A DNA stretch of 64,000 bases, from contig NZ_CP114542.1 in the NCBI RefSeq assembly GCF_027271155.1, positions 2,108,001 to 2,172,000 on the forward strand. Direction: 5' to 3'. Source of the DNA: Brevundimonas subvibrioides (GTDB lineage Bacteria; Pseudomonadota; Alphaproteobacteria; Caulobacterales; Caulobacteraceae). Shown piece by piece: positions 34,049 to 43,043 of this stretch. Under the pieces are notes generated by a model. It saw nothing but the letters and a program-made list of their open reading frames with translations. It was not told the origin of the DNA and made no database searches. Position 1 is the first letter of the stretch. Each line of letters starts with the position of its first letter. Made by a program: the position numbers and the translations under genes.

Positions 34049-35943
34049 GGGCAGCTCGTCAGGTTCGCGTTCGGGCCGGTCTCGCTGATCTTGTTCCCAA
34101 AGCGGTCGTAGGCGTAGCAGGTCCTGGCGGCCAGGCCGGTCGCATCCTGAACGATCCCGCGAACCAGAAGATTGTTCAGGCCAGATGCCGGTCCGCGTTC
34201 ATACACCGTACGCACCTCGTCGCCGGGGATCGCACAACCCGAGCCTGATGGCTGGCCGGTGCGACACGTGCTCTCGCTGGCCAGGACCCAGATCGGATGC
34301 GGGTCCTGAACGGCCACCCCGGCCGGGTTCAGATACCACGGGTAACGCTGTTCATAGGTGTAGCGTGTCTCCCTCACTACTCCATTCACCGTAGGACCGG
34401 TCGCCTTAAGCACCCCGCCGTGGACAGGGTCGTATTGAAAAACGGTCTGGTTGCCATTCGCATCCGTAACCGAAATCGGACTGTTGCAGGTCGTGCGGAT
34501 CGAACAGTCAACAGGATAGACTGAGATTTGTTCGACGACTGCGGATACGCCGGAGCCCCTTGTAATCCGGGTGATATTGCCTCTGGCATCCCTGACGTAG
34601 CCTGCTTGCGTCCCGTCGGGGAGTGGACCGCTCGTCAAATGGCCGGCCGGAGTGCCATCGAAGGTGTACGAACCGTCTGGCGTCGTGAGGGAGACCATCT
34701 CGCCAGCGTTGGTCGTCCGTACCATCACCTTGTTGCCATTTGGTGCCGTTGAGTTTCGGCCCAGATGATAAGGACCCTCGCTGCTCATGCCGTAGTTCCA
34801 CGTCAATCCATTTTGACTGGCCGTAAGGACAAGATCAGTTATCGATGTAATGCTGACCGGGTATCCGCCTCCCGAATATACCATATTCGTACACCCCGGC
34901 CCGAAGGGACAGTAGGTGTAAATGATGTCTGGTACGTCACTGGTTGGAAGTTTAACCTTGTTGAATCTTCCATAGTTCCCGAACTGATAGCTAAGATCAA
35001 CGATAAATTCTGTCGATTGTCCTGTGTCGTCTATTATCGCGGTTGTATGAAAGTTTCCATTTTCAGTCTGAACATAGTTTGAACTCGGCCAGTTGAATCT
35101 GAAGTTACAATTCTGACTTGGATTACAAGCCTCATAGGCGGCGTTGTATCCGGTGACACCAACAACGGTGCTCCACGACGCATCCGCTGGATTGTCGGAG
35201 GCGTACCTGTAATAGAGTCGGAATCCGTTGCTTTTTGCGACCGTTCTCAAGCGAGGAGGCGTAGGCGCAGCGCGGCCGGTCTGATAATAAAATGTCGTGA
35301 TCGTGCCATCAGGCTCCTCGACGAACGATACCCCGCCGGGGCTATAGTATCCATTATGCGTGAAATAATGTATTCGTGTCCCGTTTGATAGTGTGTAGAC
35401 AAATCCACCAGGTTCGCTTTCTAGATAACTACCTTTCATCGAGTAGGATTTGTAAGACCCTTGCTCAAGGTAGAAACACTCGCCAGCCTGATTCCACCTC
35501 GCGACCAAAATTTGCTGAATTCCCGGACGCGCGGCACAGTCTGATCCGCTGCTCCCGGCAACCCAACTCTGCAGATACCCATCCTTGGGGATCAGAAAAC
35601 TGGCCTTCTCGGACGAGACGGAGTGCGTGAACCCGAGCCCCTGCGGTCCTATGGAAACATCCGGCACGGTCCAGAAAGGCAATCCGGTCGTGACATCGAC
35701 ATTCAGCCGATCAGACGTCCGGAATTCAGGAGCTGCCTTGGCCGATATCTGGGCCGACGTTGGCCCCTGAATCGCAATACCGACGACAAGGGCAAGCGAG
35801 AACAACCCGTTGATGGCAAGGGCCCTCGTCCGGTTTGCCCTCGACAGCCGGTGATGTCCGTCGCTCCTGCAAGTTTCGGAGAGCGGTTGCCGGGCCCTGT
35901 TCTTTGACCTGGCCTGCATATCAGCCTGCAAAAATCTCATCAT
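34045..35943 (-). CDS. Secreted Rhs N-terminal half
   Basis: The 632-aa protein starts at the ATG 35943, overlapping the first gene as ATGA. It has an unusually long basic N-terminal region before the hydrophobic signal segment ([22 protein letters not shown], about 44-65). The Rhs N-terminal entry ([20 protein letters not shown]) and beta-rich shell follow. YD-type repeats end with [20 protein letters not shown]. Base composition between 34.8 and 35.6 kb is AT-richer than the island average. It is the counterpart of 18316-19851 but only distantly similar, so the N-half has diverged while the core in the next gene was homogenised. The C-terminus stops in mid YD-repeat array. Confidence 0.75.
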   Translation of the reverse strand: MMRFLQADMQARSKNRARQPLSETCRSDGHHRLSRANRTRALAINGLFSLALVVGIAIQGPTSAQISAKAAPEFRTSDRLNVDVTTGLPFWTVPDVSIGPQGLGFTHSVSSEKASFLIPKDGYLQSWVAGSSGSDCAARPGIQQILVARWNQAGECFYLEQGSYKSYSMKGSYLESEPGGFVYTLSNGTRIHYFTHNGYYSPGGVSFVEEPDGTITTFYYQTGRAAPTPPRLRTVAKSNGFRLYYRYASDNPADASWSTVVGVTGYNAAYEACNPSQNCNFRFNWPSSNYVQTENGNFHTTAIIDDTGQSTEFIVDLSYQFGNYGRFNKVKLPTSDVPDIIYTYCPFGPGCTNMVYSGGGYPVSITSITDLVLTASQNGLTWNYGMSSEGPYHLGRNSTAPNGNKVMVRTTNAGEMVSLTTPDGSYTFDGTPAGHLTSGPLPDGTQAGYVRDARGNITRITRGSGVSAVVEQISVYPVDCSIRTTCNSPISVTDANGNQTVFQYDPVHGGVLKATGPTVNGVVRETRYTYEQRYPWYLNPAGVAVQDPHPIWVLASESTCRTGQPSGSGCAIPGDEVRTVYERGPASGLNNLLVRGIVQDATGLAARTCYAYDRFGNKISETGPNANLTSCP

Positions 35944-36983
35944 CGGTAGCCCACCCAGTTGAGGACGACGTTGGCGTTGCGGTGGAAGTAGGTTCGGTAT
36001 TCGAGGGCGTGGCCGGCCCGGGCGGGGTCGAGCACGAAGGGGATCTCGAACAGCTGGAACTGACTGGCCTGCTTCCAGTCCTGACGCTTCAGGGTCCGCG
36101 TGCCCAGGGACTGCCCCGCGCTGGCGTCCCAGATGTCGATCGTGACGATCGGTGAGGTATCGGGGCTGGTGTTGTCGTTGATGCGCATCCGCCAGATCGC
36201 AGTGCGCGCGCCAACCGGGGCGGCCGCATAGGGCCCGTAGGTCATGTGCCCCGCCGGGTCCGTAACGCTGGCAGCCCACCCGTCAGCGGCCGCGCGACCG
36301 ACGACGTGATAGATCGAACTGTCCGTCCCGGACCAGGCCGAACCGGCACGGCGGTACCCGAGAGCGTCTACCCCGACCGTCGCCCGTCCCGTGGACCAGG
36401 TCCGGAACTCCAGCTGGTGCCCGCTCGACGCAGCCACGAGCGCGAAGGGCACGTCCAGATACTGATAGGTGTCGCTGGCCGTGAATGCGCGGCGATCAAA
36501 GCCCGCGGACCCGAGGCTGACCCCGGCGGTGGCGTCCCAGATGTCCAGCGCCACCACATCGCCCGTGTCGGGGTAGGTGTGGCTGTCGACCTTGATGCGC
36601 CAGCTGGCGATGTTCAGACCCGTCGGCGTCGCGGGCGTATAGGGGCCGTAGGTCATGAAGCCCGAACCGAGCCCGGCCGAGGCCTCCCAGCCTCCCGGAA
36701 TCCCGTAGCCGATGACGTGGGGAAGGCTTTCTGCCTGCCAGACGGCCTCCATCTGATTGAGCGTGGTGACCGTGGTCCGGTTGCCCGCAGCATCGTAGCG
36801 ATAGGCGGTGTTGGTCTGGGACGAGCGATCGACGGCGATCAGCCGACCAAGGCTGTCATATCCATACTGCTCGACCGCCTGCGCCAAACCCACCCCAGGC
36901 AGACTGCCAAGGACCCATGCGGCAAGCACAGCCCGGACCGGAACCCGGGGCCTCACAGACCCGCTCCGTCGCCCGGGCACCAC
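35940..36983 (-). CDS. Secreted single-YD-repeat protein with two beta-sandwich-like repeats
   Basis: The 347-aa protein has a Sec signal (RAVLAAWVLGSLPGVGLAQ) and one YD pair (YGYDSLGRLIAVD, YRYDAAGNRTTV). Two tandem domains of about 130 aa each follow (about 85-215 and 220-347). Both show MTYGPY, WR(I/M), DT, DIWDA(T/S)AG, SLG, PF and the H.LE.RT pattern near the end. The domains look like secreted carbohydrate- or matrix-binding modules, but I cannot name a family. It is the full-length relative of 19848-20366. It opens the second Rhs operon and overlaps the N-half gene by ATGA. Confidence 0.7.
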   Translation of the reverse strand: MVPGRRSGSVRPRVPVRAVLAAWVLGSLPGVGLAQAVEQYGYDSLGRLIAVDRSSQTNTAYRYDAAGNRTTVTTLNQMEAVWQAESLPHVIGYGIPGGWEASAGLGSGFMTYGPYTPATPTGLNIASWRIKVDSHTYPDTGDVVALDIWDATAGVSLGSAGFDRRAFTASDTYQYLDVPFALVAASSGHQLEFRTWSTGRATVGVDALGYRRAGSAWSGTDSSIYHVVGRAAADGWAASVTDPAGHMTYGPYAAAPVGARTAIWRMRINDNTSPDTSPIVTIDIWDASAGQSLGTRTLKRQDWKQASQFQLFEIPFVLDPARAGHALEYRTYFHRNANVVLNWVGYR

Positions 36984-37099
36984 CCCCTCAGGGGGAAACG
37001 GAACTCAAGCCCCAACCAGCGCATGCTAAGCCCCCCGTTCGAGAACGAGGGTTGGCCAATCCCGCCAACGCGTCAAGCGCGATTCCGGCGGTCGGGCCG
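36512..37099 (-). repeat. 580-bp direct repeat (first-gene 5' part and promoter), copy 2
   Basis: Near-identical partner of about 19897-20480. It includes the stretch upstream of the start codon with CACCACCCCCTCAGGGGG, a small hairpin-like sequence that may belong to the leader of both Rhs operons. Confidence 0.85.
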
Positions 37100-37149
37100 T
37101 CTCTCTCATCGACGGGCCGCCGCGTGGGCGTTTTAAACCTGGTAGTTGT

Positions 37150-37252
37150 CGTCAAGCCGACCCGGCTGATCCAGATGCCTCAGATCCAGCCGATCCAGAG
37201 CTGCCCCATATGACGCCAGCCCGTCGGTGGTGAGAGTCTGTGCCTCGACCGC
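37150..37252 (-). pseudogene. Short fragment of an IS6-family transposase
   Basis: The reverse strand encodes VEAQTLTTDGLASYGAALDR and LDLRHLDQPGRL, the region around the second catalytic Asp of the transposase at 12828-13520. Both ends are lost. It lies just upstream of the second Rhs operon, near the right edge of the island. Confidence 0.8.
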
Positions 37253-37373
37253 CACACACCCCCGGCACCGTGCTCTGATCTGACGCCGGTCGTGCAAGGC
37301 CCCGTAACGCCGGGGCTATTCGCCGCCAAACTCCCGGACGGGCAGCCATTCGACGGCGACGGGAGCGGAGGTC

Positions 37374-37541
37374 ATGACCGGCCTGGCCCGCCCGGTGGCT
37401 TTGGCAGGCAACCAGGCGATGTTGACACACCCCTCCCCCATCTCGGTTCAGGCAGCGGCGGGCGCACCGTTGGCCCTGACCGTCCCGGAAACCCCGCCGA
37501 TCCAGGACGATCCCTATGCGGAGGCCTCGGTCAGGCGTTGA
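37374..37541 (+). CDS. Mini-ORF sharing the tail of the second pilin
   Basis: The 55-aa ORF (MTGLARPVALAGNQAMLTHP...) has a good ribosome site (CGGAGG four bases before ATG). It ends with PETPPIQDDPYAEASVRR, matching the C-terminal tail of the 28455-28838 protein. It lacks the membrane helices. A decayed copy is at 13605. It could be a detached pilin tail left by deletion or a small protein in its own right. The conserved start and ribosome site favour the second, weakly. Confidence 0.4.
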   Translation: MTGLARPVALAGNQAMLTHPSPISVQAAAGAPLALTVPETPPIQDDPYAEASVRR

Positions 37542-37898
37542 CGCAAGTCACAACGCCCCGAACGGGCGGAAAGACCCGGCCCGGGCGTGGGCCGCCACGA
37601 GGAGATGCGATCCGGACCGGGACCGACGGCCAGGACCTTCCAATAACGCGTCGGCGCAGCGTGGTTCTCCGTGGAGCGGGGAGAACGGGCCAGCGGACAC
37701 CACCAGGACGAGCGGGCCAGGCCCGGCATCCACAGGCCAATCACGAGACCGGAACCCACCAATCCCTGACTTCAACGCCCTTGCCAATCGAGCGCCGTCC
37801 ACACAAGACGCGTTGGCATTGGACTGATCCCACTGCCAGCGGCCATTCCGCGACGGTATCGACCGTTCGCTGACTGACGGCACCAACAGGAGGCCCCG
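37542..37898. other. Intergenic stretch upstream of galM
   Basis: No gene is supported here. CATTGGACTGA at about 37819 matches the terminal part of the local IS6 right ends (compare 15095), so an IS remnant may form the island's right border. A ribosome site (CAGGAGG) precedes the epimerase ATG. Confidence 0.45.
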
Positions 37899-39059
37899 AT
37901 GACGGGACCCGTTCTTGACCGTCGCCTGTTTGCCGGTGGCCTGGCCGCCCTCCCTGTGTCGGCCTGTGCGATCCTCCGGCCGTCCGGGCCAACTCCCGTC
38001 GCCGCCGGCGTGACCGTGTCCGATTTCGGAACGACGGACATGGGGGAACCGGTCAGGCTGTTCACGCTGACGAACCGGGCGGGCCACACGGCGAAGATCA
38101 TGACCTGGGGTGCGGCGGTGACGTCCCTGACCATGCCTGACCGGACCGGAGTCCTGGCCGATATCGTCCTCGGCCTCGATACCCATGCGGACTATGTCGC
38201 GCGCTCGCGGAACTTCGGAGTGACGATCGGCCGTTACGCAGGCCGGATCGCCGGCGGCCGGTTCGACCTGGATGGCCGTACGGTCCAGCTCGACACCGGC
38301 GGCGCGGCCCACAGTTCTCACGGCGGCCCGGTCGGCTTTTCGAAGCGCAACTGGACCGGACGTGTCGACGAGACGGCTGCAGGCCCCGGCGTGGCGATGA
38401 CCCTTGTCAGCGCCGACGGCGATCAGGGCTTTCCCGGCGAACTGGTCATCACCGTCACCTACCGGCTGACCCATGACGATCGCCTGACCCTGACATTCGA
38501 GGCGACGACGACCCGGCCGACGGTCCTCAACCCGACCCATCACAGCTATTTCAACCTGTCCGGTGCCGCCGATCGACTGGTCCTGGACCATGTCGTCACG
38601 ATCGACGCCGACCGGTTCACCGCCTTCGGACCCGACAAGATCGTCACCGGCGAACTGAGGTCGGTGGCCGGCACGCCGCTGGACTTCCGCCGACCCAAGC
38701 CGGTCGGCCGCGACCTCGCGACGCCCGATGAGCAGATGACGATCGGCGGCGGCTACGATCACAACTTCGTCGTTCGCGGGCCGCAAGGGACACTGCGGCG
38801 CGCCGCCCGGGTGGATCACCCCGCCAGCGGGCGCCGGCTGGAGCTCTGGACCACCGAACCCGGCGTTCAATTCTATACTGCGAACGCGGTTGAGATGATC
38901 GGCCGGGGCGGCGTCCCCTATCATCCGCGCTGTGGCCTGTGCCTTGAACCCCAGCACTTTCAGAACAGCCCGAACCGGCCCGAGTTTCCGTCCACCGTCC
39001 TCCGCCCGGGAGAGACCTATCGCTCCGCCAGCGAGTACCGCTTCGGCCTTTCGGGCTGA
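37899..39059 (+). CDS. galM: Aldose 1-epimerase (galactose mutarotase), predicted lipoprotein
   Basis: The 386-aa protein interconverts alpha and beta anomers of aldoses such as galactose. The N-terminal signal has a lipobox VSAC (residues 20-23), so it is probably a periplasmic lipoprotein, unlike the cytosolic E. coli enzyme. GalM motifs are GVTIGRYAGRIAGGRF, NPTHHSYFNLSG (catalytic His), GGGYDHNFVV and the C-terminal CLEPQHFQNSPN (catalytic Glu). It fits the galactan pathway 25 kb to the left or the adjacent polysaccharide locus. The intervening island may have separated it from the former. Confidence 0.92.
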   Translation: MTGPVLDRRLFAGGLAALPVSACAILRPSGPTPVAAGVTVSDFGTTDMGEPVRLFTLTNRAGHTAKIMTWGAAVTSLTMPDRTGVLADIVLGLDTHADYVARSRNFGVTIGRYAGRIAGGRFDLDGRTVQLDTGGAAHSSHGGPVGFSKRNWTGRVDETAAGPGVAMTLVSADGDQGFPGELVITVTYRLTHDDRLTLTFEATTTRPTVLNPTHHSYFNLSGAADRLVLDHVVTIDADRFTAFGPDKIVTGELRSVAGTPLDFRRPKPVGRDLATPDEQMTIGGGYDHNFVVRGPQGTLRRAARVDHPASGRRLELWTTEPGVQFYTANAVEMIGRGGVPYHPRCGLCLEPQHFQNSPNRPEFPSTVLRPGETYRSASEYRFGLSG

Positions 39060-39127
39060 GCAACGCAATGGAGGCCAAGGGATCGTCGTCGCCGGTGAAA
39101 CGTCAGCAGTGCCTGGCTTTCATTTCC

Positions 39128-39142
39128 GGAAACCGGTGTCAT
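39128..39142. promoter_or_regulatory. Operator-like site, copy 1
   Basis: GGAAACCGGTGTCAT here reads ATGACACCGGTTTCC on the other strand, matching 13 of 15 positions of ATGACACCGGTATCA upstream of the TonB receptor. It lies about 100 nt before the LamG-protein gene. Central ACCGGT palindromes are typical of LacI-family operators. No LacI gene is in the window. Confidence 0.5.
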
Positions 39143-39239
39143 AGTCTTTGCAGGCGGCAGGTCAAAAGCCGCAGAGGAGCGCGAAGGCAAGGGCGAACGG
39201 CGTGCACCATGCCGGCTTCGCACCGCCATTGGGGGAAGC

Positions 39240-42200
39240 ATGCGGACGTTCATCGGCCGGCTGGGCTGGCTTGCGTTATGCGTCGCGATTGGGTCGCCGG
39301 GCGGAGCGGTCGCCCGGCAGGTCACGGGTCCGCCCGATGGCCTGCTCTTTCACATGTCGGCCGACAACAGTGTGGTGGCGGACCTTGCCAGGGGTCAGGC
39401 CGAGCCGACATTCGCCGACAGGATCGCCGTGAGACCGACCGGCGGGGCCCGGGGTGGCTACCTCGAAGGGAGCGATGATCAGCAACTGGCCTGGTCCGCG
39501 CCCGGCAACATCCTTGCGCAACGGGGTACGGTCGCATTCGACTGGCGGGCCCGGTATGCGACCGGTCCGACGCCGTTCGTCCTGTTCCGCGTCGGCTATG
39601 CCAACCATTCCAGCTGGGACATGACGTTCCTGCGCATCGACTGGAACGGCTCCGGCTTCGACGCTTTCGTCACCGACGCCAATCTGGCCCGGGTGCGTGT
39701 ATCCTACACCTTGCCGGTCGCGCCGGATCCCGATCACTGGACCCACCTCGCCTTCACCTGGGACGAGACGACCGGCATCGCGCTGTTCGTCGACGGCGAA
39801 CGCGTCGCGGCCGAGGCGACCTCTGCGCCGCTGGACGCGGCTCTCGATCAGTTCGGCACGGCAGCCCGCATCGTGTCGCCGATACAGGTTCACAGCCGCT
39901 ACAGCTTCACGCGCGGGTCCGACTACGATGATCTGAGGATCTACGAACGGGCCCTGTCCGGGGCCGAGATCGGCGCGATGCGACGACCGGGAAACGCCGA
40001 TGCCCCGCCACCGGCACAGGCATCCCGGCCCTGGCAGGATGCGTGGAACCGTCGCTTCGGCTTCGATCAGGGCCCAGCCCCGTATCTGGCGGATGACGTC
40101 ACGACCATTCGTCGCGTCGAGTTCACGGATCAACGCGACGTCGCGCAGCGGCACTGGAAGGGCAACGACGGCATCCGGGAGACCACATGGCCCGGCGTCT
40201 ACAATCGTTCACGCCTGCCCGGGCGGAGCGACTATTTCATCCTGCCGGACTGGAACGTCTATTCGATGGGCGGCCGGTCTGCGACCTGGTTCCTGCCGCA
40301 GGAGCCATGGAACCAGGTGGAAATCCAGGGCGCAGCCTATGGCGACGTGGCTGCCGTCGACGCCCGGATCAACGCCAGCCGCGTGATCGATACGTCGCCG
40401 CCGCGAGGTCTGTTTCAACGCCCGCAGGGTGCCGAACGCACCTCGACGCGCCTGCCTGCCCAGCAGGGCGGCGCACTGCGCTTCATCAACACGGAGCCAG
40501 AAACCCCCATTCAGGAGATCGGCGTCTACAACGTGACGGCGGGTGACAGTCCTCAAAGCCTCGGCGACTACCGCTACGTCGTCCGCAGCGCGGTCGAGCC
40601 AAGCTATGTCGCCATCGACGACGTGACGGCTTTCATTGCAGGCCGCTATCCACAGGAGGAGCGCGACACGGTCGTCGCCCTGCCCGACAGCGCGCCAGGC
40701 CTGGCCCGCGCCACGCCCCTGACGAGAAGTCGGCCGATCGTCCATGTCGTGGTGCCGATCGATTTCCGCCGCGGCCGACCGGGCGGTCCCCTGATCCGCA
40801 ATGTGTCGACCCTGAGTTTTCAGGAGGCGGGTGGTCTGGATGGCATCGTGCTCGACATTCCTGCCCTGACCGCCACGCCGGATGCCGCGGGCCTGATCTC
40901 GCTGAACATACGGGTCAAGGACCCCACCTGGCCGCTGCGGGATCTGCTCGACATCAACGTCTCTGTCCGCCCGGGGGAGGCCCGGACCGTCTTTCTCGAC
41001 ACCCGGGACCGCATACTGGACAACGATCACAGCCTGTACCTGACCGTGGCCGCCGCCGCTTCCGACTTCAGTGCCCGGAGCCTGGACGGCATGGGCGTCC
41101 GCCTGATCTTCAAGACCCGCGACGCTGCGCGTGCCGAGCATGTCGCCGACCGCCTGATGCAGATCAAGGACAGCTACGGCTTTCTGGTCGAGGAACGCCA
41201 GATCACGCGGGACCTGGCGCTGTTCGACCGGTTCTATCGCGACCTGACCGATCTGCTGAGGATCGATCCGGACAATGTCGAGGGCCGGGCCTACTGGAGC
41301 GAATGGAACGCGGCCCAGCCCCTGCCCGACTTCGTCCAGCCGGTCCCTCCCGCCGGCGTTCCCCTGTGGGCCTTCCGTCAGGTGGAGACGCTGAAGCAGG
41401 TGCGCCATTTCGTGAACTGGTGGATCGACAACCGCCAGGTCGACGGTGAGTTCGGAGGCGGGATTTCCGACGATACGGACCTGACCAATCAATGGGTTGG
41501 CCCGGCCCTGATGGGTGTCGATCCGGACAAACTCAACGCCTCGGTGAATGCACTCGTCGAAGCGAGCTATCGCAATGGCATGTGGGACGACGGCCTGAAC
41601 CGGATCCAGACCGACGAGCTTCACACTTACGAGGAAGGCATCAACGCCATCAGTCAGGCGGCATTGCTGAACCGCGGCGATCCCGTCGCTGTCGAGCGGC
41701 TGATGGCGACGGCGCGGCGTTATGCCGACATCACGGCGATCAACGCGGCCGGCCATCGGCACATCATCTCGAGCAACTTCGGCGGTTCGCGGTTCGCCCG
41801 CGAAACGCCATGGGACTGGTCGAAGGGCCAGTCGCATCTGATCCTGCATCCGGGGATGCTTCTGGTTGACTACAACGGCTCTCCGGAACTGAGGTCGCTG
41901 CTGCTCGAACTGGCGGACGGTTACGTCGCCCATCGCCAGACCGGTGCCGACGGGACGATCTCCTGGCCGGCGGACATAAACTGGACGACGGATGCACAGC
42001 GCGGGTCCGGGCTTGGGCCGACCGCAATGTTGCTGTGGTCTGCATGGCGGTGGACGGGTGCCGCTGCCTATCTGGAGCCACTGGGAGACCCGGCGAGCTC
42101 GGCGGAGTTCGCGAGTATCAACAGCGACGTGGGCCGCGACCTGGGCCGGCCGGAGCTCGATCAGCGCTATGTGGACCTGGCCAACGCACCGGACGCACCG

Positions 42201-43043
42201 TCCGATGCCCTGACCTTCGCTGCCGCCGAAACAGGAAACCGTGAGCCGCTGGAACGCCTGTATGCCCGCGAGCTTCAGTCGGCCTCCGTGCGCATGCGCA
42301 TGCAGACCGAGGACCACTGGTGGACCGACCGCGTGGAGGTGCCCAGCGTGCAATTGCAGCGCGCGAGGCTGGGCGGCGTCGCTCACGCCCGCAACCGCAT
42401 CGTTCCGGGCCACAGGATCAGCTGGCGCTTCGACGATCCCGAAGACGCTCTCAGAACGGCCATCCTCGTGCGCGAACCGGCCGCAGACGGGTTTCGCGTC
42501 GTCGTCTGGAACCTGTCGAACCGGCCCGTGCGCGCGGCGATCACGGGGGCTGAAATCCAGCCTGGAACCTGGCGTGTCACTCAGGGGCCGGATGGGGACG
42601 GTGATGACCGTGCCGACACGGCGGAGGCCCGGACGGTCCCGTTCGGACCCGGCGAGCCCTTGCCGCTGATCCTGCCGCCCGGTGCGAGTGTTCTGGAGCT
42701 CCAGCTTGTCGAGGCCGGGCCGGCGATGGCGATCCGTCCGGATGTCGGGATCAGCCGGTCCGATGTGACCATCAACGGCCATCAGATGACGATGAACGTT
42801 CACAGCCTTGGGTCCGTCGCCTCACCCTCGGGGCGGGTGGTCGTGGAAACGACGCAGGGCGTGCCCCTTACCGGCGCCCCGTTCGAAGCGCTGGAGGCCC
42901 CGAACGATCTTCGGCCGAAGGTCCAGACGGTGACCCTGACGCTTCCGTCATCGGTACCGACCGGCAGCCGGGTCCGGCTGGTTCTTGACGGCGAACCGCT
43001 CGAGATCAGCCGCCAGAACAATGTGGTCCCGTATGCGCCCTAG
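39240..43043 (+). CDS. Large secreted LamG-type protein, probable polysaccharide-active enzyme
   Basis: The 1267-aa protein has a Sec signal (residues 1-25) and then an LamG/concanavalin-like domain (about 35-235, with GTVAFDWRARY, HWTHLAFTWDE and DDLRIYERALSGAEIG). It has beta-rich middle domains (about 260-620). A helical part (about 690-960: FRQVETLKQVRHFVNWWIDN, DLTNQWVGPALMG, RYADITAINAAGHRH) resembles an alpha/alpha-toroid. C-terminal beta domains end at QNNVVPYAP. I do not recognise a defined CAZy family. The start has GGGGGAAG upstream. It overlaps the GH105-like gene by 11 nt and leads a three-gene operon of polysaccharide enzymes. A lyase or hydrolase for a uronic-acid glycan is a reasonable guess. 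Confidence 0.65.
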   Translation: MRTFIGRLGWLALCVAIGSPGGAVARQVTGPPDGLLFHMSADNSVVADLARGQAEPTFADRIAVRPTGGARGGYLEGSDDQQLAWSAPGNILAQRGTVAFDWRARYATGPTPFVLFRVGYANHSSWDMTFLRIDWNGSGFDAFVTDANLARVRVSYTLPVAPDPDHWTHLAFTWDETTGIALFVDGERVAAEATSAPLDAALDQFGTAARIVSPIQVHSRYSFTRGSDYDDLRIYERALSGAEIGAMRRPGNADAPPPAQASRPWQDAWNRRFGFDQGPAPYLADDVTTIRRVEFTDQRDVAQRHWKGNDGIRETTWPGVYNRSRLPGRSDYFILPDWNVYSMGGRSATWFLPQEPWNQVEIQGAAYGDVAAVDARINASRVIDTSPPRGLFQRPQGAERTSTRLPAQQGGALRFINTEPETPIQEIGVYNVTAGDSPQSLGDYRYVVRSAVEPSYVAIDDVTAFIAGRYPQEERDTVVALPDSAPGLARATPLTRSRPIVHVVVPIDFRRGRPGGPLIRNVSTLSFQEAGGLDGIVLDIPALTATPDAAGLISLNIRVKDPTWPLRDLLDINVSVRPGEARTVFLDTRDRILDNDHSLYLTVAAAASDFSARSLDGMGVRLIFKTRDAARAEHVADRLMQIKDSYGFLVEERQITRDLALFDRFYRDLTDLLRIDPDNVEGRAYWSEWNAAQPLPDFVQPVPPAGVPLWAFRQVETLKQVRHFVNWWIDNRQVDGEFGGGISDDTDLTNQWVGPALMGVDPDKLNASVNALVEASYRNGMWDDGLNRIQTDELHTYEEGINAISQAALLNRGDPVAVERLMATARRYADITAINAAGHRHIISSNFGGSRFARETPWDWSKGQSHLILHPGMLLVDYNGSPELRSLLLELADGYVAHRQTGADGTISWPADINWTTDAQRGSGLGPTAMLLWSAWRWTGAAAYLEPLGDPASSAEFASINSDVGRDLGRPELDQRYVDLANAPDAPSDALTFAAAETGNREPLERLYARELQSASVRMRMQTEDHWWTDRVEVPSVQLQRARLGGVAHARNRIVPGHRISWRFDDPEDALRTAILVREPAADGFRVVVWNLSNRPVRAAITGAEIQPGTWRVTQGPDGDGDDRADTAEARTVPFGPGEPLPLILPPGASVLELQLVEAGPAMAIRPDVGISRSDVTINGHQMTMNVHSLGSVASPSGRVVVETTQGVPLTGAPFEALEAPNDLRPKVQTVTLTLPSSVPTGSRVRLVLDGEPLEISRQNNVVPYAP

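Noticed and set aside
40209..42803. 864-aa open frame on the minus strand
   Set aside because: Antisense to the LamG protein, which has a signal peptide, ribosome site and domains. The antisense frame has none.
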